A DNA stretch of 64,000 bases from Granulosicoccus sp045106195. GTDB taxonomy: Bacteria > Pseudomonadota > Gammaproteobacteria > Granulosicoccales > Granulosicoccaceae. The notes under the pieces were generated by a model, which saw only the letters and a program-made list of their open reading frames with translations, was not told the origin of the DNA and did no database searches. The stretch spans positions 248,001 to 312,000 of the forward strand of contig JBGCEH010000006.1 of NCBI GenBank assembly GCA_045106195.1. The letters run 5' to 3'. Position 1 is the stretch's first letter; each line of letters starts with the position of its first letter. Below are positions 19,173 through 28,509 of the stretch, piece after piece. The translations under genes were made by a program, and so were the position numbers.

Positions 19173-20252
19173 ATGAGCCAGAGTTCAACCGTAACGCAGC
19201 TAAACCGGCCGCTGTCCAATACCAACATCCTCAGTGAGCAGACCCTGATCTCGCCAGATCAGCTGCACAAGAGTTATCCGCGCTCCGAGAAAGCCACACA
19301 AACCGTCGAAGCTGGACGAGCCAGTGTCGAAGCCATCCTCGATGGCAAAGACAAGCGACTCCTGGCAGTCGTAGGCCCCTGCTCTGTCCACGACGTGGAG
19401 GCTGTTCAGGAATATGCAGCCCGCCTGATGACTTTGCGTGAGCAGGTATCAGATCGCATCGAGTTGGTCATGCGTGTCTATTTTGAAAAACCGAGAACCA
19501 CCGTTGGCTGGAAAGGACTGATCAACGATCCCCATCTTGACGACAGCTTCGATATCGAGGCAGGCCTGTCCAGAGCGCGCGAGCTACTTGTCTGGCTTGC
19601 GGAGCTGGGAATGCCTACCGGCACCGAAGCCCTCGACCCCATCAGCCCCCAGTACCTGTCGGATCTGTTCACCTGGTCAGCTATCGGGGCGCGTACCACT
19701 GAATCGCAAACCCATCGCGAAATGTCCAGTGGCCTGTCAACGGCAGTCGGGTTCAAGAACGGCACCGATGGTGGACTTGATGTCGCCATCAATGCCATGC
19801 AATCTGCCGCTAATCCTCACAGTTTTCTCGGTATCGACAGCCGCGGTCAGGCCACTGTGCTCAAGACGCGTGGTAACGCCTACGGCCACATCATCCTGCG
19901 TGGCGGCAAAGGACCCAACTACGATTCAGTCCATGTGTCCCTCACCGAAGAGGCCATGAAAGCTGCCTCTCTACCACCACGCATCATGATCGATTGCGCA
20001 CACGCCAACGCGAACAAGGACCACACGCGCCAGCCGCTGGTCGCAAAGAACGTGGCTGCCCAACTGGCTGATGGTAATGAATCGATTATTGGCATCATGC
20101 TCGAATCACACCTGAATGCGGGTAATCAGAAACTGAAGGATCCGGCCAATCTCGAGTATGGCGTCTCCATTACCGATGCCTGCATCGATTGGGATACCAC
20201 TGAGTCGCTAATGAATACCTTGTACGACACTCTGGAATCACGTTTCAGCTGA
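19173..20252 (+). CDS. 3-deoxy-7-phosphoheptulonate synthase (class I DAHP synthase)
   Basis: Catalyses the first step of the shikimate pathway, condensing phosphoenolpyruvate with erythrose 4-phosphate. The 359-residue length and blocks match the AroF/AroG/AroH type: LLAVVGPCSVHD, MRVYFEKPRTTVGWKGLIND, TEALDPISPQYLSDL, the phosphate-binding RGGKGPNYD, the metal-binding DCAHANANKDH and GIMLESHLNAGNQ. Which aromatic amino acid inhibits it cannot be judged, so no gene symbol is given. It converges with azlD; a strong dyad spans the junction. Confidence 0.94.
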   Translation: MSQSSTVTQLNRPLSNTNILSEQTLISPDQLHKSYPRSEKATQTVEAGRASVEAILDGKDKRLLAVVGPCSVHDVEAVQEYAARLMTLREQVSDRIELVMRVYFEKPRTTVGWKGLINDPHLDDSFDIEAGLSRARELLVWLAELGMPTGTEALDPISPQYLSDLFTWSAIGARTTESQTHREMSSGLSTAVGFKNGTDGGLDVAINAMQSAANPHSFLGIDSRGQATVLKTRGNAYGHIILRGGKGPNYDSVHVSLTEEAMKAASLPPRIMIDCAHANANKDHTRQPLVAKNVAAQLADGNESIIGIMLESHLNAGNQKLKDPANLEYGVSITDACIDWDTTESLMNTLYDTLESRFS

Positions 20253-20276
20253 GATCTCCCCATGCCCGCGTTTTCC

Positions 20277-20304
20277 TGGCGCTACAGTAAAAAACGTAGC
20301 GCCA
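20277..20304. terminator. Hairpin between convergent DAHP synthase and azlD
   Basis: TGGCGCTAC (20277-20285) and GTAGCGCCA (20296-20304) form a perfect nine-pair stem with an A-rich ten-base loop, extendable by four pairs past one bulged C. It overlaps the azlD stop codon. There is no downstream T-run on either strand, so function as a bidirectional terminator is plausible but not typical. Confidence 0.4.
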
Positions 20305-20605
20305 GAAACAGGGCCATGCCCAGAATGATGGTCCACAGCAGGTGCCGGGTTAGCGCAACGAACACGATGGCAGCGACGCCTGCCACCAGATACTCGTTTT
20401 GTAGAGTCAGCGACAACTCGCCCCTGGGTGCCAGCATCATGGGTACGGTGATGGCACTGAGTACGGCCACTGGTACATAGCCCAGTGCTTTGATGAGTAA
20501 TGGCGGCATGCGGATTCTGCCGCTCAGTGCCAGAATCGGGTAGCGGACACCAAAGGTCGCTACCATCATGCCTGTAATGAGCATGACTTCCTGCCAGTAA
20601 CTCAC
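20282..20605 (-). CDS. AzlD family branched-chain amino-acid transport protein
   Basis: A 107-residue inner-membrane protein with about four hydrophobic segments, recognisable as AzlD by FGVRYPILALSGRIRMPPLLIKAL and the following VPVAVLSAITVPMML. AzlD works with AzlC as an exporter of branched-chain amino acids or related compounds. Its ATG (20603-20605) overlaps the azlC stop in ATGA, so the two are translationally coupled. The substrate is not known here. Confidence 0.88.
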   Translation of the reverse strand: MSYWQEVMLITGMMVATFGVRYPILALSGRIRMPPLLIKALGYVPVAVLSAITVPMMLAPRGELSLTLQNEYLVAGVAAIVFVALTRHLLWTIILGMALFLALRFLL

Positions 20606-21324
20606 GATGTTGTCTCCCTGTTGTCACCATTATTGTCACCCTCGTCGAGCAGCATCGCGACAGCAATCGCTGCTAAAGCGCCCAGCATCAGTCCCGCCTG
20701 ATTCGGCCAGTCACGAAGCCAGAAAGAGACAGCACCTGCAGCAATCGCACAAGCCAGCATAGGCACAGTCTTCAGCAAGGGCACCACGATGCCGATGAAC
20801 GTCACGATCATGGCGAACTCCAACCCCCACTGACTCATACCCTGCAATTGAGTACCTGCGACAATGCCGATTACGGTACACACCTGCCAGTTCACGTACA
20901 TGGCGATCGATGATCCCAGGTGATACCACTGTTTGTGAGGCGAGTTATCTGCTCGCGCGTAACGCTGCACGACCACCGCGTACGTCTCGTCAGTCAGCCA
21001 GAACGCCAGTGGCAACAACCATCGCTGTGATTGCCTCGACAGGTAGGGGCCGAGAGATGCGGAATACAAACCATGACGCAGATTTATCACAAAGGTGGTG
21101 AGGACGATAACCAGAACCCCTGCCCCCTGGGCGACAAGACCTGCCGCGACAAACTGGGAAGAACCCGCAAATACAATCAGGCTCATACCCAGAGTTGCAT
21201 AAACGGAAAGCCCGGCACTGATCGCCAGCGCACCAAAGATTATGCCAAATGGAATGGCCCCGACAATGACCGGAATGGTGTCGCGGGCGCCAGACCAGAA
21301 CTCGGAGGATGGGGAGGATTGCAT
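20602..21324 (-). CDS. AzlC family branched-chain amino-acid transport protein
   Basis: A 240-residue inner-membrane protein with several hydrophobic helices, partner of AzlD. Family motifs are VGAIPFGIIFGALAISAGLS, FAGSSQFVAAGLVAQGAG and NLRHGLYSASLGPYL. The Gln/Ser-containing loop of the second motif is characteristic of the family. The order azlC-azlD is standard. Export of branched-chain amino acids is inferred from family knowledge; the operon carries no regulator that would narrow the substrate. Confidence 0.9.
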   Translation of the reverse strand: MQSSPSSEFWSGARDTIPVIVGAIPFGIIFGALAISAGLSVYATLGMSLIVFAGSSQFVAAGLVAQGAGVLVIVLTTFVINLRHGLYSASLGPYLSRQSQRWLLPLAFWLTDETYAVVVQRYARADNSPHKQWYHLGSSIAMYVNWQVCTVIGIVAGTQLQGMSQWGLEFAMIVTFIGIVVPLLKTVPMLACAIAAGAVSFWLRDWPNQAGLMLGALAAIAVAMLLDEGDNNGDNRETTS

Positions 21325-21345
21325 GGTGGAATTGACCTACACGTG

Positions 21346-21412
21346 TTATCCCGGCGAATGCGGGGAAGATGGGACATTCGCGGGGTTGACGGGAAGTTCG
21401 CGGGAATGAAGT
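21346..21412. repeat. Degenerate REP-like inverted repeat element
   Basis: On the minus strand this stretch carries TTCATTCCCGCGAA, then CCCCGCGAATGTCCCATC, then CGCATTCGCCGGGATAACA. It belongs to the same family as the copies at 23215 and 46622 (consensus close to GTCATTCCCGCGAAGGCGGG followed by AATCCA). It fills the gap between the divergent azlC and cmoA genes. Confidence 0.55.
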
Positions 21413-21435
21413 GACTAGCATGCGATAATGACTAC

Positions 21436-22203
21436 ATGGTAGCTAAAGACTCACTGTTCGCAAACCCGTTGGGGGATATCGAGCGCTTCAAATTCAATCA
21501 GGCTGTTGTGGATGTGTTTCCTGACATGCTGAGGCGTTCGGTTCCTGGTTACGAATCCATTATTACGCAGTCTGCGCTGCTGGCCAGTCGCTATGTGCAA
21601 CCCGATACGCACATCTATGATCTGGGATCGTCGTTGGGTGCCACTGCCATCTCCATGCGTGATGCGATGACGAACTGCAATCCTTCGCAGACTCATGGCT
21701 GTGAAATACATGCCATTGATAACTCTTCGGCCATGGTAGAGGCCAGTCGTCAGCTGGTTGAGAATTCTTCGTCATCGGCGGCAAATACCGGTATTCCAGT
21801 TTTTGTCCACGAAGCCGATCTTGAAACTCATCCACTGGAAAATGCTTCGGTGGTCGCCATGAATTTTACGTTGCAGTTTGTTGATGTTCTTGCACGCGAA
21901 ACCTTGATGCAGAAGATCGCTGATGCGTTGAAACCGGGTGGCGTTTTTATACTCAGCGAGAAGGTGGCATTTTCCGAACCGGTACTTAACGAGCTGCACA
22001 TTGAGATGTACCACGCTTTTAAAAGTGCCAATGGCTATTCCGATCTGGAGATAAGCCAGAAGAGAACAGCACTGGAAAACGTGTTGATTCCGGATACCTT
22101 GACCACTCATCACGAGCGATTAACCAATGCAGGGTTTTCGCACGTTAGTGTTTGGTTTCAATGCTTCAACTTTGCATCGTTAATTGCTATCAAGGCTTCC
22201 TAG
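21436..22203 (+). CDS. cmoA: Carboxy-S-adenosyl-L-methionine synthase CmoA
   Basis: Converts S-adenosylmethionine and prephenate to carboxy-SAM, the donor for wobble uridine modification. The 255-residue protein has a class I methyltransferase fold: motif I YDLGSSLGATAISM, the acidic loop IHAIDNSSAMV, and the CmoA-specific NFTLQFVD. cmoB follows 12 bases downstream, forming the standard cmoAB pair. Prephenate comes from the shikimate pathway, whose first enzyme is encoded nearby, but this is likely coincidence. Confidence 0.95.
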   Translation: MVAKDSLFANPLGDIERFKFNQAVVDVFPDMLRRSVPGYESIITQSALLASRYVQPDTHIYDLGSSLGATAISMRDAMTNCNPSQTHGCEIHAIDNSSAMVEASRQLVENSSSSAANTGIPVFVHEADLETHPLENASVVAMNFTLQFVDVLARETLMQKIADALKPGGVFILSEKVAFSEPVLNELHIEMYHAFKSANGYSDLEISQKRTALENVLIPDTLTTHHERLTNAGFSHVSVWFQCFNFASLIAIKAS

Positions 22204-22215
22204 AATAAAGACGCC

Positions 22216-23211
22216 ATGTCCATCTACGTCTTTAACAGTCAGGCCTTTATCGAGGCACTTCAAGCCACACCGCTGGAGACATTTGCTGACGCACTTGCGC
22301 TTGCCGTCGAAAACCAAGGGCATGCGTTGAAGCATGGACACCTACCGGGATGGGAGGCAGCAGTAGCGGCGTTGCCAGTGACTGAAGCCTGTTCGTGCAG
22401 TATTGTTGATGGCGCAATCGTTATTGATTTTCCATGCGACGACAGCCCCCAACAGGCATCGTTAAAAAGTGCATTGCAGGCACTTATGCCATGGCGCAAG
22501 GGGCCGTTCCGTTTTGGTTCAATTGATATAGAAACAGAGTGGCGGTCGGACTGGAAATGGGATCGGCTTGAGCCACATATCAGTAAATTGACAGACCGCT
22601 GCGTTCTGGATGTTGGCTGCGGTAGCGGGTATCACTTATGGCGAATGCGCAAGGCGGGCGCGGCCATGGTAGTGGGCATTGACCCCAGCCTGTTGTATGT
22701 CAAACAGTTTGAAGCCACGCAGCACTTCATTCAGGACAATTACGTACACCTGCTGCCCTTGCCGATGGAAGCATTGCCCCGGAACATGGGCAGCTTTGAT
22801 ACCGTATTCTCGATGGGCGTGCTCTATCATCGTCGCGATCCTCACGCGCATTTGCGCGAGCTGGTCTCATCGATGACAGCATCAGGAGAACTGGTGCTGG
22901 AGACTCTGGTGGCTCCGGGTGAGACAGACTTCTCCCTGCCCATTGAAGGTCGGTACGCCAATATGCGCAACATTTATGAATTACCCAGTGTTTTGCGCCT
23001 CTGTCACTGGATAGAGGCGGCAGGCCTTGAAATTATCAAGGTAGCCGATGTCAGTATTACCAGCCGTAAAGAGCAGCGCTCGACTGACTGGATGACGTCA
23101 CACTCGCTGGCTCAGGCACTGGATGCGGAAGACGTGAGTAAAACGGTAGAGGGATATCCGCGGCCGTTGAGGGCTGTCGTGATTGCACGGGTTGGTAAGT
23201 CCGTTCAATGA
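22216..23211 (+). CDS. cmoB: tRNA U34 carboxymethyltransferase CmoB
   Basis: Transfers the carboxymethyl group from carboxy-SAM to 5-hydroxyuridine 34 of tRNAs, giving 5-oxyacetyluridine. The 331-residue length is typical. An N-terminal substrate-recognition domain with MPWRKGPFRFGSIDIETEWRS leads to the methyltransferase fold with DVGCGSGYHLWRM and IDPSLLYVKQFEA, and the conserved FDTVFSMGVLYHRRDP. It forms an operon with cmoA. Confidence 0.95.
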   Translation: MSIYVFNSQAFIEALQATPLETFADALALAVENQGHALKHGHLPGWEAAVAALPVTEACSCSIVDGAIVIDFPCDDSPQQASLKSALQALMPWRKGPFRFGSIDIETEWRSDWKWDRLEPHISKLTDRCVLDVGCGSGYHLWRMRKAGAAMVVGIDPSLLYVKQFEATQHFIQDNYVHLLPLPMEALPRNMGSFDTVFSMGVLYHRRDPHAHLRELVSSMTASGELVLETLVAPGETDFSLPIEGRYANMRNIYELPSVLRLCHWIEAAGLEIIKVADVSITSRKEQRSTDWMTSHSLAQALDAEDVSKTVEGYPRPLRAVVIARVGKSVQ

Positions 23212-23535
23212 GGGGTGGATTTCCGACTTCGCGAGGATGATGGCCGCGTCTGGACATGACGAATGCTGCCCGTCATGACGATTATCACTCAGGATCGGTG
23301 TTTTTTGAAAATGGTAATAAAATTCAATTCGTGATTGAAATCACACCTATATTGATCGTGCAAATCGTCCTCTTTTCAAGGGGATAGATCAACAAGGCAG
23401 AGCTTGACTGATAATTGCAGCGTATCTCTTGCACTATGACTTTGTAAAATGATGGTGAAATGTTTCGGTCAATAGACAGCATTGCCTTTCCATCTAGTTA
23501 TACTTCGCTCACTGACGTAGTTACACCGGTGTTAC
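23212..23535. other. 324-base intergenic region
   Basis: This gap holds a degenerate REP-like element (23215-23245), a seven-pair dyad CATGACG/CGTCATG (23257-23279), a small dyad TTCAAT/ATTGAA (23323-23339), and a perfect ten-base palindrome ACACCGGTGT (23523-23532) ending three bases before the next ATG. The middle is AT-rich and may carry the promoter of the gene at 23536, but no convincing -35/-10 pair is seen. Confidence 0.5.
23215..23245. repeat. Degenerate REP-like element copy
   Basis: The minus strand reads ATCATCCTCGCGAAGTCGGA followed by AATCCA, a decayed version of the CATTCCCGCGAAGGCGGGAA element also present at 46622. It lies directly after the cmoB stop. Confidence 0.45.
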
Positions 23536-24501
23536 ATGCCATTAGTCCAGGCGAGTTGTAGTCCTTCCAGAGCCTATCAACCCAAAGCCCCCATACAGAC
23601 TCCCGAGCTGGAAAACGGCACACGGCGTAACGCCGACGGCGCCGAGTACATCTACTATCACGGCTACTGGGTTCGCTATTACGAACCACTGGAAGAGTCG
23701 CTGACCTCCCGCAAGACCCTGATAGACAACCTCACCCGTCGCGCTTTTCATCACACAGAGCCCGGCATCAACACCCCTGGGGAGCGTCTTGATACCGCCC
23801 GCAGGTACTACAACAACCAGACGGACCCGGCACTCAAGCGTGTAAATGCTGCCATGCTGGCAGGTGCGCTGTTCAACCGGGCTACCGATATCTTCACCGC
23901 CATTGTGGAGCTGGAAGAAAAAGGCGTACGCATCAGTCGCGACAACGAGCTCATGCGCGCCTGTGGAGACTATTTCAAAGAAGCGCTGGAACTGGGTATG
24001 GAAGTGAGGCACTTCAGCGGTGAAGAAGGGATTGATGAGGTCTGGGGTGAACCGTTCAGAGCCTTTACCCTACCGATAACCTCGTACTATGAGTCCCGTT
24101 TCATCAAGGTCGCACAGGCCATGGCTGGTATCGACAAACTGGCCAATCTCATGAAAGACACGTTTTGCTCACGCCCCGAATTCTCCGAGATTGCGCCATT
24201 GATCGACGCCTATGCCACCGCGGCCAGGCATGAGTGCGAAACCATGAAGTCTGATGTACATATTTTCGATATCTGGCCACAGTTTGTTGCCGCCGGAGAA
24301 ACTCTGGCAGCCGTCAAGCCACGCATCCAGCCCAACTGCTCAAGAGAGTGCCAATACGTCATGGAGGAGGCTCAGAAGACACTGGTAGCTGGCCGAAACC
24401 TCATTAACTGGATAGCGCGGGCGCGCGTGCCCATGCCTCGAAGTTCCAAGGTGTACCTTGAACGCATTGAGCGACTGCGAGAGCGCCTGTCTGACTGCTA
24501 A
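23536..24501 (+). CDS. Protein of unknown function, 321 residues
   Basis: I do not recognise this protein. It has no signal peptide or membrane helix. After a Pro-rich leader, a Tyr-rich segment (EYIYYHGYWVRYYEPLEESL, about 36-55) precedes a mainly helical body. Five Cys residues are spread through the C-terminal part, two of them close together in NCSREC, and two basic helices close the protein. The ATG at 23536 sits just after the palindrome ACACCGGTGT. The following methyltransferase gene starts eight bases after its stop, so the two probably form an operon, which hints at an RNA-related role without proving it. Confidence 0.75.
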   Translation: MPLVQASCSPSRAYQPKAPIQTPELENGTRRNADGAEYIYYHGYWVRYYEPLEESLTSRKTLIDNLTRRAFHHTEPGINTPGERLDTARRYYNNQTDPALKRVNAAMLAGALFNRATDIFTAIVELEEKGVRISRDNELMRACGDYFKEALELGMEVRHFSGEEGIDEVWGEPFRAFTLPITSYYESRFIKVAQAMAGIDKLANLMKDTFCSRPEFSEIAPLIDAYATAARHECETMKSDVHIFDIWPQFVAAGETLAAVKPRIQPNCSRECQYVMEEAQKTLVAGRNLINWIARARVPMPRSSKVYLERIERLRERLSDC

Positions 24502-24509
24502 GCGCCTGT

Positions 24510-25268
24510 GTGGTACGTTTGCGCCAGCATACGCATACGATGGTGAATGAGGCGGTGCTCACCGCTGACGGCTCGTGTACCCTCAACAGCCAACGCTATG
24601 GGGAGACCTATCATTCCACCTTTGGTGCACTGACAGAGGCCCGCCATGTATTTCTGAACGCCACCGGCGTCAGCAACAGGCTCGAGCAAGGCCTGCCCAC
24701 GCGTATTCTGGAAATCGGCTTTGGCCTTGGGCTTAATGCCCTGTTGACAGCTGATCTTGCCCGACAATCTGGCACCCCGCTAGTCTTTCACAGTTTTGAG
24801 CATGATCTGGTAACCCCGGAAACCATCATGAACCTTGGGTATGCGTCGTTGATGTCAGACAGGAAAGTATTCGATGCACTACTGCAGGGTGTCAAGCAAA
24901 TGCATAAGCGACGCGAGTACTCTGCACACAATAGCATCACGCACAGGTTTCCACTGGCCGACAACATCCAGCTTGTTATTCATCTCGAGGATGCGACAAG
25001 GGCAAATCTGCAAACACTCGGCGACAACGACTTTCACGCAATCTATCTTGATGCCTTCAGTCCGGATACCAATGCCGAATGCTGGAATCCTGCATTCATC
25101 GATACGCTTGCCGGCGTACTGTCTCTGGACGGTTCAATGAGTACGTACTCGGCTAAAGGTGATGTGCGGCGAGCCATGTTAGCCGCCAACCTGATCGTCA
25201 AAAAATTGCCAGGGCCGCCGGGCAAGCGCGAGATGCTGGTGGGACAACATCGTTCAGACAAAAACTGA
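24510..25268 (+). CDS. MnmD-like tRNA methyltransferase (DUF752 family)
   Basis: A class I methyltransferase of 252 residues resembling the N-terminal domain of MnmC, which methylates 5-aminomethyl-2-thiouridine at tRNA position 34. Family marks are GETYHSTFGALTEARHVFL, the SAM motif ILEIGFGLGLNALLTA, and IYLDAFSPDTNAECWNPAFI followed by STYSAKGDVRRAML. The oxidoreductase half of bifunctional MnmC is absent, so this is a stand-alone MnmD. A GTG start at 24510 is eight bases from the upstream stop; the ATG at 24540 is an alternative. Confidence 0.85.
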   Translation: MVRLRQHTHTMVNEAVLTADGSCTLNSQRYGETYHSTFGALTEARHVFLNATGVSNRLEQGLPTRILEIGFGLGLNALLTADLARQSGTPLVFHSFEHDLVTPETIMNLGYASLMSDRKVFDALLQGVKQMHKRREYSAHNSITHRFPLADNIQLVIHLEDATRANLQTLGDNDFHAIYLDAFSPDTNAECWNPAFIDTLAGVLSLDGSMSTYSAKGDVRRAMLAANLIVKKLPGPPGKREMLVGQHRSDKN

Positions 25269-25631
25269 ACGCTAATTGCCGGATTATCATCAGGCTATTG
25301 ATATCCGCACACCAACAGTCAATACATCGACGTCTATACTTCTGCCTGAATAAAGTCGTGCCTGAGTTGAAATTGACCAAAAGGTAAACATTGTGCAACT
25401 TCGATGGTGGATATCAGTAAACAGGGCAATTACTATGGCACGATTCACGCTCACTATTTCGGGATGATCACAAAGGGTGCTCGCCCATGCACGTTACACT
25501 ACGCGCGCGATTTGTTAATACCGTATGCATGCGCCCTATGACATGTGTGCGACGCATTGTGGTTCCAAGGCCGCTCCACGACTGCACCCATGCAGCCTCG
25601 CAAGGATCGGCACACTAAAAAAGGATAGAAA
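25269..25631. other. 363-base region upstream of ugd
   Basis: No gene is seen. The region precedes ugd and must contain its promoter, but I cannot point to a convincing -35/-10 pair. A good ribosome binding site (AAAAAAGGATAGAAA before ATG) marks the ugd start. Confidence 0.4.
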
Positions 25632-27002
25632 ATGAAGATAACCATTTACGGATCCGGCTACGTTGGTCTGGTCACCGGCGCTCTTATTGCTGATGTTGGC
25701 AATGAAGTCTTGTGCGTGGACGTCGATGAGACCAAAGTTGCCAACCTCAAGAAGGGTATTATTCCCATTTTTGAGCCGGGTCTGGATGATGTTATCAAGC
25801 GCAACGTTGAATCACAGCGGCTTGATTTCACCACCAACATGGACGCAGCAGTCGCCCATAGCGATGTACAGTTCATCGCCGTTGGCACTCCTCCCGACGA
25901 GGATGGTTCAGCCGATATGCAGTACGTGGCTGCGGTTGCCCAGACTATTGCCGAGCGCATGACCGATAAAAAGATTGTGGTTAACAAATCCACAGTGCCC
26001 GTCGGTACCGGCGACATGGTGGAAAAGGTCATCGCTGACGGACTGAAAACCCGCGGTCTGACTATCCCCTATGCAGTGGTGTCAAATCCTGAGTTCCTCA
26101 AAGAAGGCGCTGCAATTGAAGATTTTATGAAGCCAGATCGCATTGTTATCGGTACCGATGATGAGCACGCCGCGGATGTGATGCGCGAGCTATACGCACC
26201 GTTCTGCAGAAACCGCCGTGACCGGCTCGTGTTCATGAGTCGTAAGTCGTCCGAGCTTACCAAGTATGCCGCTAACTCCTTGCTGGCAACCAAAATCAGT
26301 TTCATGAACGAGCTGTCCAATATTGCTGATCGTCTGGGCGCTGATATCGAAGATGTTCGCGTCGGTATCGGCTCTGATCCACGCATCGGTTATCACTTTA
26401 TCTACCCCGGATGTGGCTATGGCGGATCTTGCTTCCCCAAGGACGTCAAGGCACTGATTGCCACAGCCCGCGAAAACAACTACGAGGCGCAACTGCTGCA
26501 ATCGGTCGATGCCGTTAATGACCGTCAGAAGCATGTGCTGTTCGAAAAACTGATGAAACATTTCGACAATAACATCGAGGGCAGGAAATTTGCGATTTGG
26601 GGTTTATCGTTCAAACCCAACACCGACGACCTGCGCGAAGCGCCAAGTCGCGTGCTTATAGAATCCATCTTTGAACATGGGGGTACGGTGCGCGCCTATG
26701 ATCCTGTTGCCATGAAAGAGATGCGCCACTTCTACCCGAACGAAAAGCGTCTGGAGCTGGTAGGCACAGCGCAGGACACTGTTGAAGGTTGCGATGCATT
26801 ACTGATCAATACCGAATGGCGTGAATTCAGAAGTCCTAACTTTGATGTTCTTAAAAAAGCGCTAAACAACCCGCTGGTGATAGACGGACGTAACCTCTAC
26901 ACCCCGGAGCAGATGATTGAGCAGGGCTTTGTCTATGACTGCATCGGGCGACCTGGCAAACATGCCTCCGCTGTTGCATTAAAGGCTGTACAGTCAGCGT
27001 AA
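25632..27002 (+). CDS. ugd: UDP-glucose 6-dehydrogenase
   Basis: Oxidises UDP-glucose to UDP-glucuronate with two NAD, supplying uronic acid for surface polysaccharides. The 456 residues show a Rossmann motif GSGYVGLVTG (7-16), NKSTVPVGTG, VSNPEFLKEGAAIEDFMKPD, Lys211 in SELTKYAANSLL and the catalytic Cys267 in GCGYGGSCFPKD. The FLKEGAAIEDF signature favours UDP-glucose over GDP-mannose as substrate. AGGA lies seven bases before the ATG. A terminator hairpin follows, so it is probably a single transcription unit. Its position at the edge of the polysaccharide locus suggests a precursor role. Confidence 0.94.
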   Translation: MKITIYGSGYVGLVTGALIADVGNEVLCVDVDETKVANLKKGIIPIFEPGLDDVIKRNVESQRLDFTTNMDAAVAHSDVQFIAVGTPPDEDGSADMQYVAAVAQTIAERMTDKKIVVNKSTVPVGTGDMVEKVIADGLKTRGLTIPYAVVSNPEFLKEGAAIEDFMKPDRIVIGTDDEHAADVMRELYAPFCRNRRDRLVFMSRKSSELTKYAANSLLATKISFMNELSNIADRLGADIEDVRVGIGSDPRIGYHFIYPGCGYGGSCFPKDVKALIATARENNYEAQLLQSVDAVNDRQKHVLFEKLMKHFDNNIEGRKFAIWGLSFKPNTDDLREAPSRVLIESIFEHGGTVRAYDPVAMKEMRHFYPNEKRLELVGTAQDTVEGCDALLINTEWREFRSPNFDVLKKALNNPLVIDGRNLYTPEQMIEQGFVYDCIGRPGKHASAVALKAVQSA

Positions 27003-27022
27003 CGCCGGCACCGCGCTTCATT

Positions 27023-27074
27023 AAGCGCTGTGGTTGCCATCGATATCCGACGGGCAGCTACAGCGCTTTTTTTA
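27023..27074 (+). terminator. Rho-independent terminator after ugd
   Basis: AAGCGCTGT (27023-27031) pairs perfectly with ACAGCGCTT (27060-27068), with an inner TGCC/GGCA stem, and the second arm runs into a T-tract (27067-27073). It lies 20 bases after the ugd stop and before the most likely start of the MATE gene. Confidence 0.75.
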
Positions 27075-27111
27075 TGCTCGCTTTAAACACACGTTGCCCG
27101 GTACCTGCACC

Positions 27112-28476
27112 GTGCTGAACGAGACAGCAACGCCTGGCCAATGGCGCAGGCACGTACTTGGGCTCGCTGTACCCGTCATGATATCCAATAGCACCGTGCC
27201 GCTGGTGGGCATTGTCGACACAGCCGTCATGGGCCGCATGGGTTCGCCCGAATGGGTAGCAGCAACCGCTGTTGGCGCGGTCATTTTCAGCAGCATCTAT
27301 TGGGTGTTCGGCTTTCTTCGGATGGCCACCGGTGGTCTGGTTGCCCAGGCCTATGGTACGGACAAACACGGTAGCGTCGGGCGTATCTGTGTTCGAGCCC
27401 TGCTGCTGGGCTGCTTGTTCAGTCTGGCGCTGCTGATACTTCAGGTTCCGCTGTTGAGCCTGGGTCTTGCCGCAATGGAAGATAATTCCCAGTGGCAGGA
27501 ACTGACCGCCCGCTACTTTCATGTACGGATTTTTTCTGCGCCAGCCACCCTGCTCAATTACGCGATTCTCGGCACGCTGATAGGGTTACAAAAAATGCGC
27601 GTCGTGCTGGCGCTGCAAATATTGCTGAATTTGTTGAACCTGGCACTCAACATCGGTTTCTTTCGCTATACGTCGATGGATATCAGCGGTGTGGCGCTGG
27701 CAACAGTAATCAGTGAGTACATCACGCTGTTTACCGGACTGTGGCTGCTCAGGCACCTTATCAAGACTGCGCTTGCCGAAGGGGCCATCAGACACTGGCT
27801 GTTCAGCCGCGATGAGCTATTACGCTACTTCCGAATCAGTCGGGATCTGTTTATTCGCACGCTGTGCCTGACGTTTGCCTTCTACTGGATGACCGTATTA
27901 AGCAGTCGTCAGGGTGTTGTCATTCTTGCCGCCAATACAGTACTGCTGCATATGGTGCATTTTGCCGCGCATTGCATGGATGGTTTTTCAGATGCCTGCG
28001 AAGCGTTAACAGGCTTTGCCGTTGGTCGCAAGAGCAAACCGCTGCTACTACGCGCAACGCGCGCAGCGGTGGACTTGGGGGCAGTAGCAGCGCTCGTGTT
28101 TGCTTTGGTTTTTGCACTGGGAGGACCATCCATCATCGCCCTGCTGACAACCGATGATCAGACGCGCCAGACGGCCGCACAGTGGCTACCCTGGGTTGTG
28201 TTTGCGCCGCTGATCGGTATATGGAGTTTTCTTCTGGACGGCATTTTCATTGGCGCCACGCAGACAGCCAGTATGCGCAACGGGATGTTGATATCATTGG
28301 CGGTGTTCATGGCAACAGCAAGCGTTGCGGTCCCTGCCCTTGCAAATACCGGTATATGGGTCGCCTATTTTGTTCTGTTGATCAGTCGCTCGTTAACGTT
28401 AAGTCTGGCATGGCCTCGGGTAGTGGCAGCCACCACCAGACCCATTCCAGCCACACCCCCGTCTGTGGCAAGCTAG
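27112..28476 (+). CDS. MATE family efflux transporter (DinF-like)
   Basis: A 12-helix multidrug/toxin extrusion family exporter. Family features are PVMISNSTVPLVGIVDTAVMGRMG in the first two helices, RMATGGLVAQAYG, and the second half-repeat with VHFAAHCMDGFSDACEALTGFAVG, close to DinF-type proteins. The reading frame is open further upstream, but the ugd terminator ends at 27074, so a start after it is required. GTG at 27112 is chosen and TTG at 27094 is possible; neither has a strong ribosome binding site. The substrate is unknown. murB follows 33 bases downstream. Confidence 0.88.
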   Translation: MLNETATPGQWRRHVLGLAVPVMISNSTVPLVGIVDTAVMGRMGSPEWVAATAVGAVIFSSIYWVFGFLRMATGGLVAQAYGTDKHGSVGRICVRALLLGCLFSLALLILQVPLLSLGLAAMEDNSQWQELTARYFHVRIFSAPATLLNYAILGTLIGLQKMRVVLALQILLNLLNLALNIGFFRYTSMDISGVALATVISEYITLFTGLWLLRHLIKTALAEGAIRHWLFSRDELLRYFRISRDLFIRTLCLTFAFYWMTVLSSRQGVVILAANTVLLHMVHFAAHCMDGFSDACEALTGFAVGRKSKPLLLRATRAAVDLGAVAALVFALVFALGGPSIIALLTTDDQTRQTAAQWLPWVVFAPLIGIWSFLLDGIFIGATQTASMRNGMLISLAVFMATASVAVPALANTGIWVAYFVLLISRSLTLSLAWPRVVAATTRPIPATPPSVAS

Positions 28477-28509
28477 ACTTTTGCATATTCCAAAACGGCG
28501 CACTCGGTT

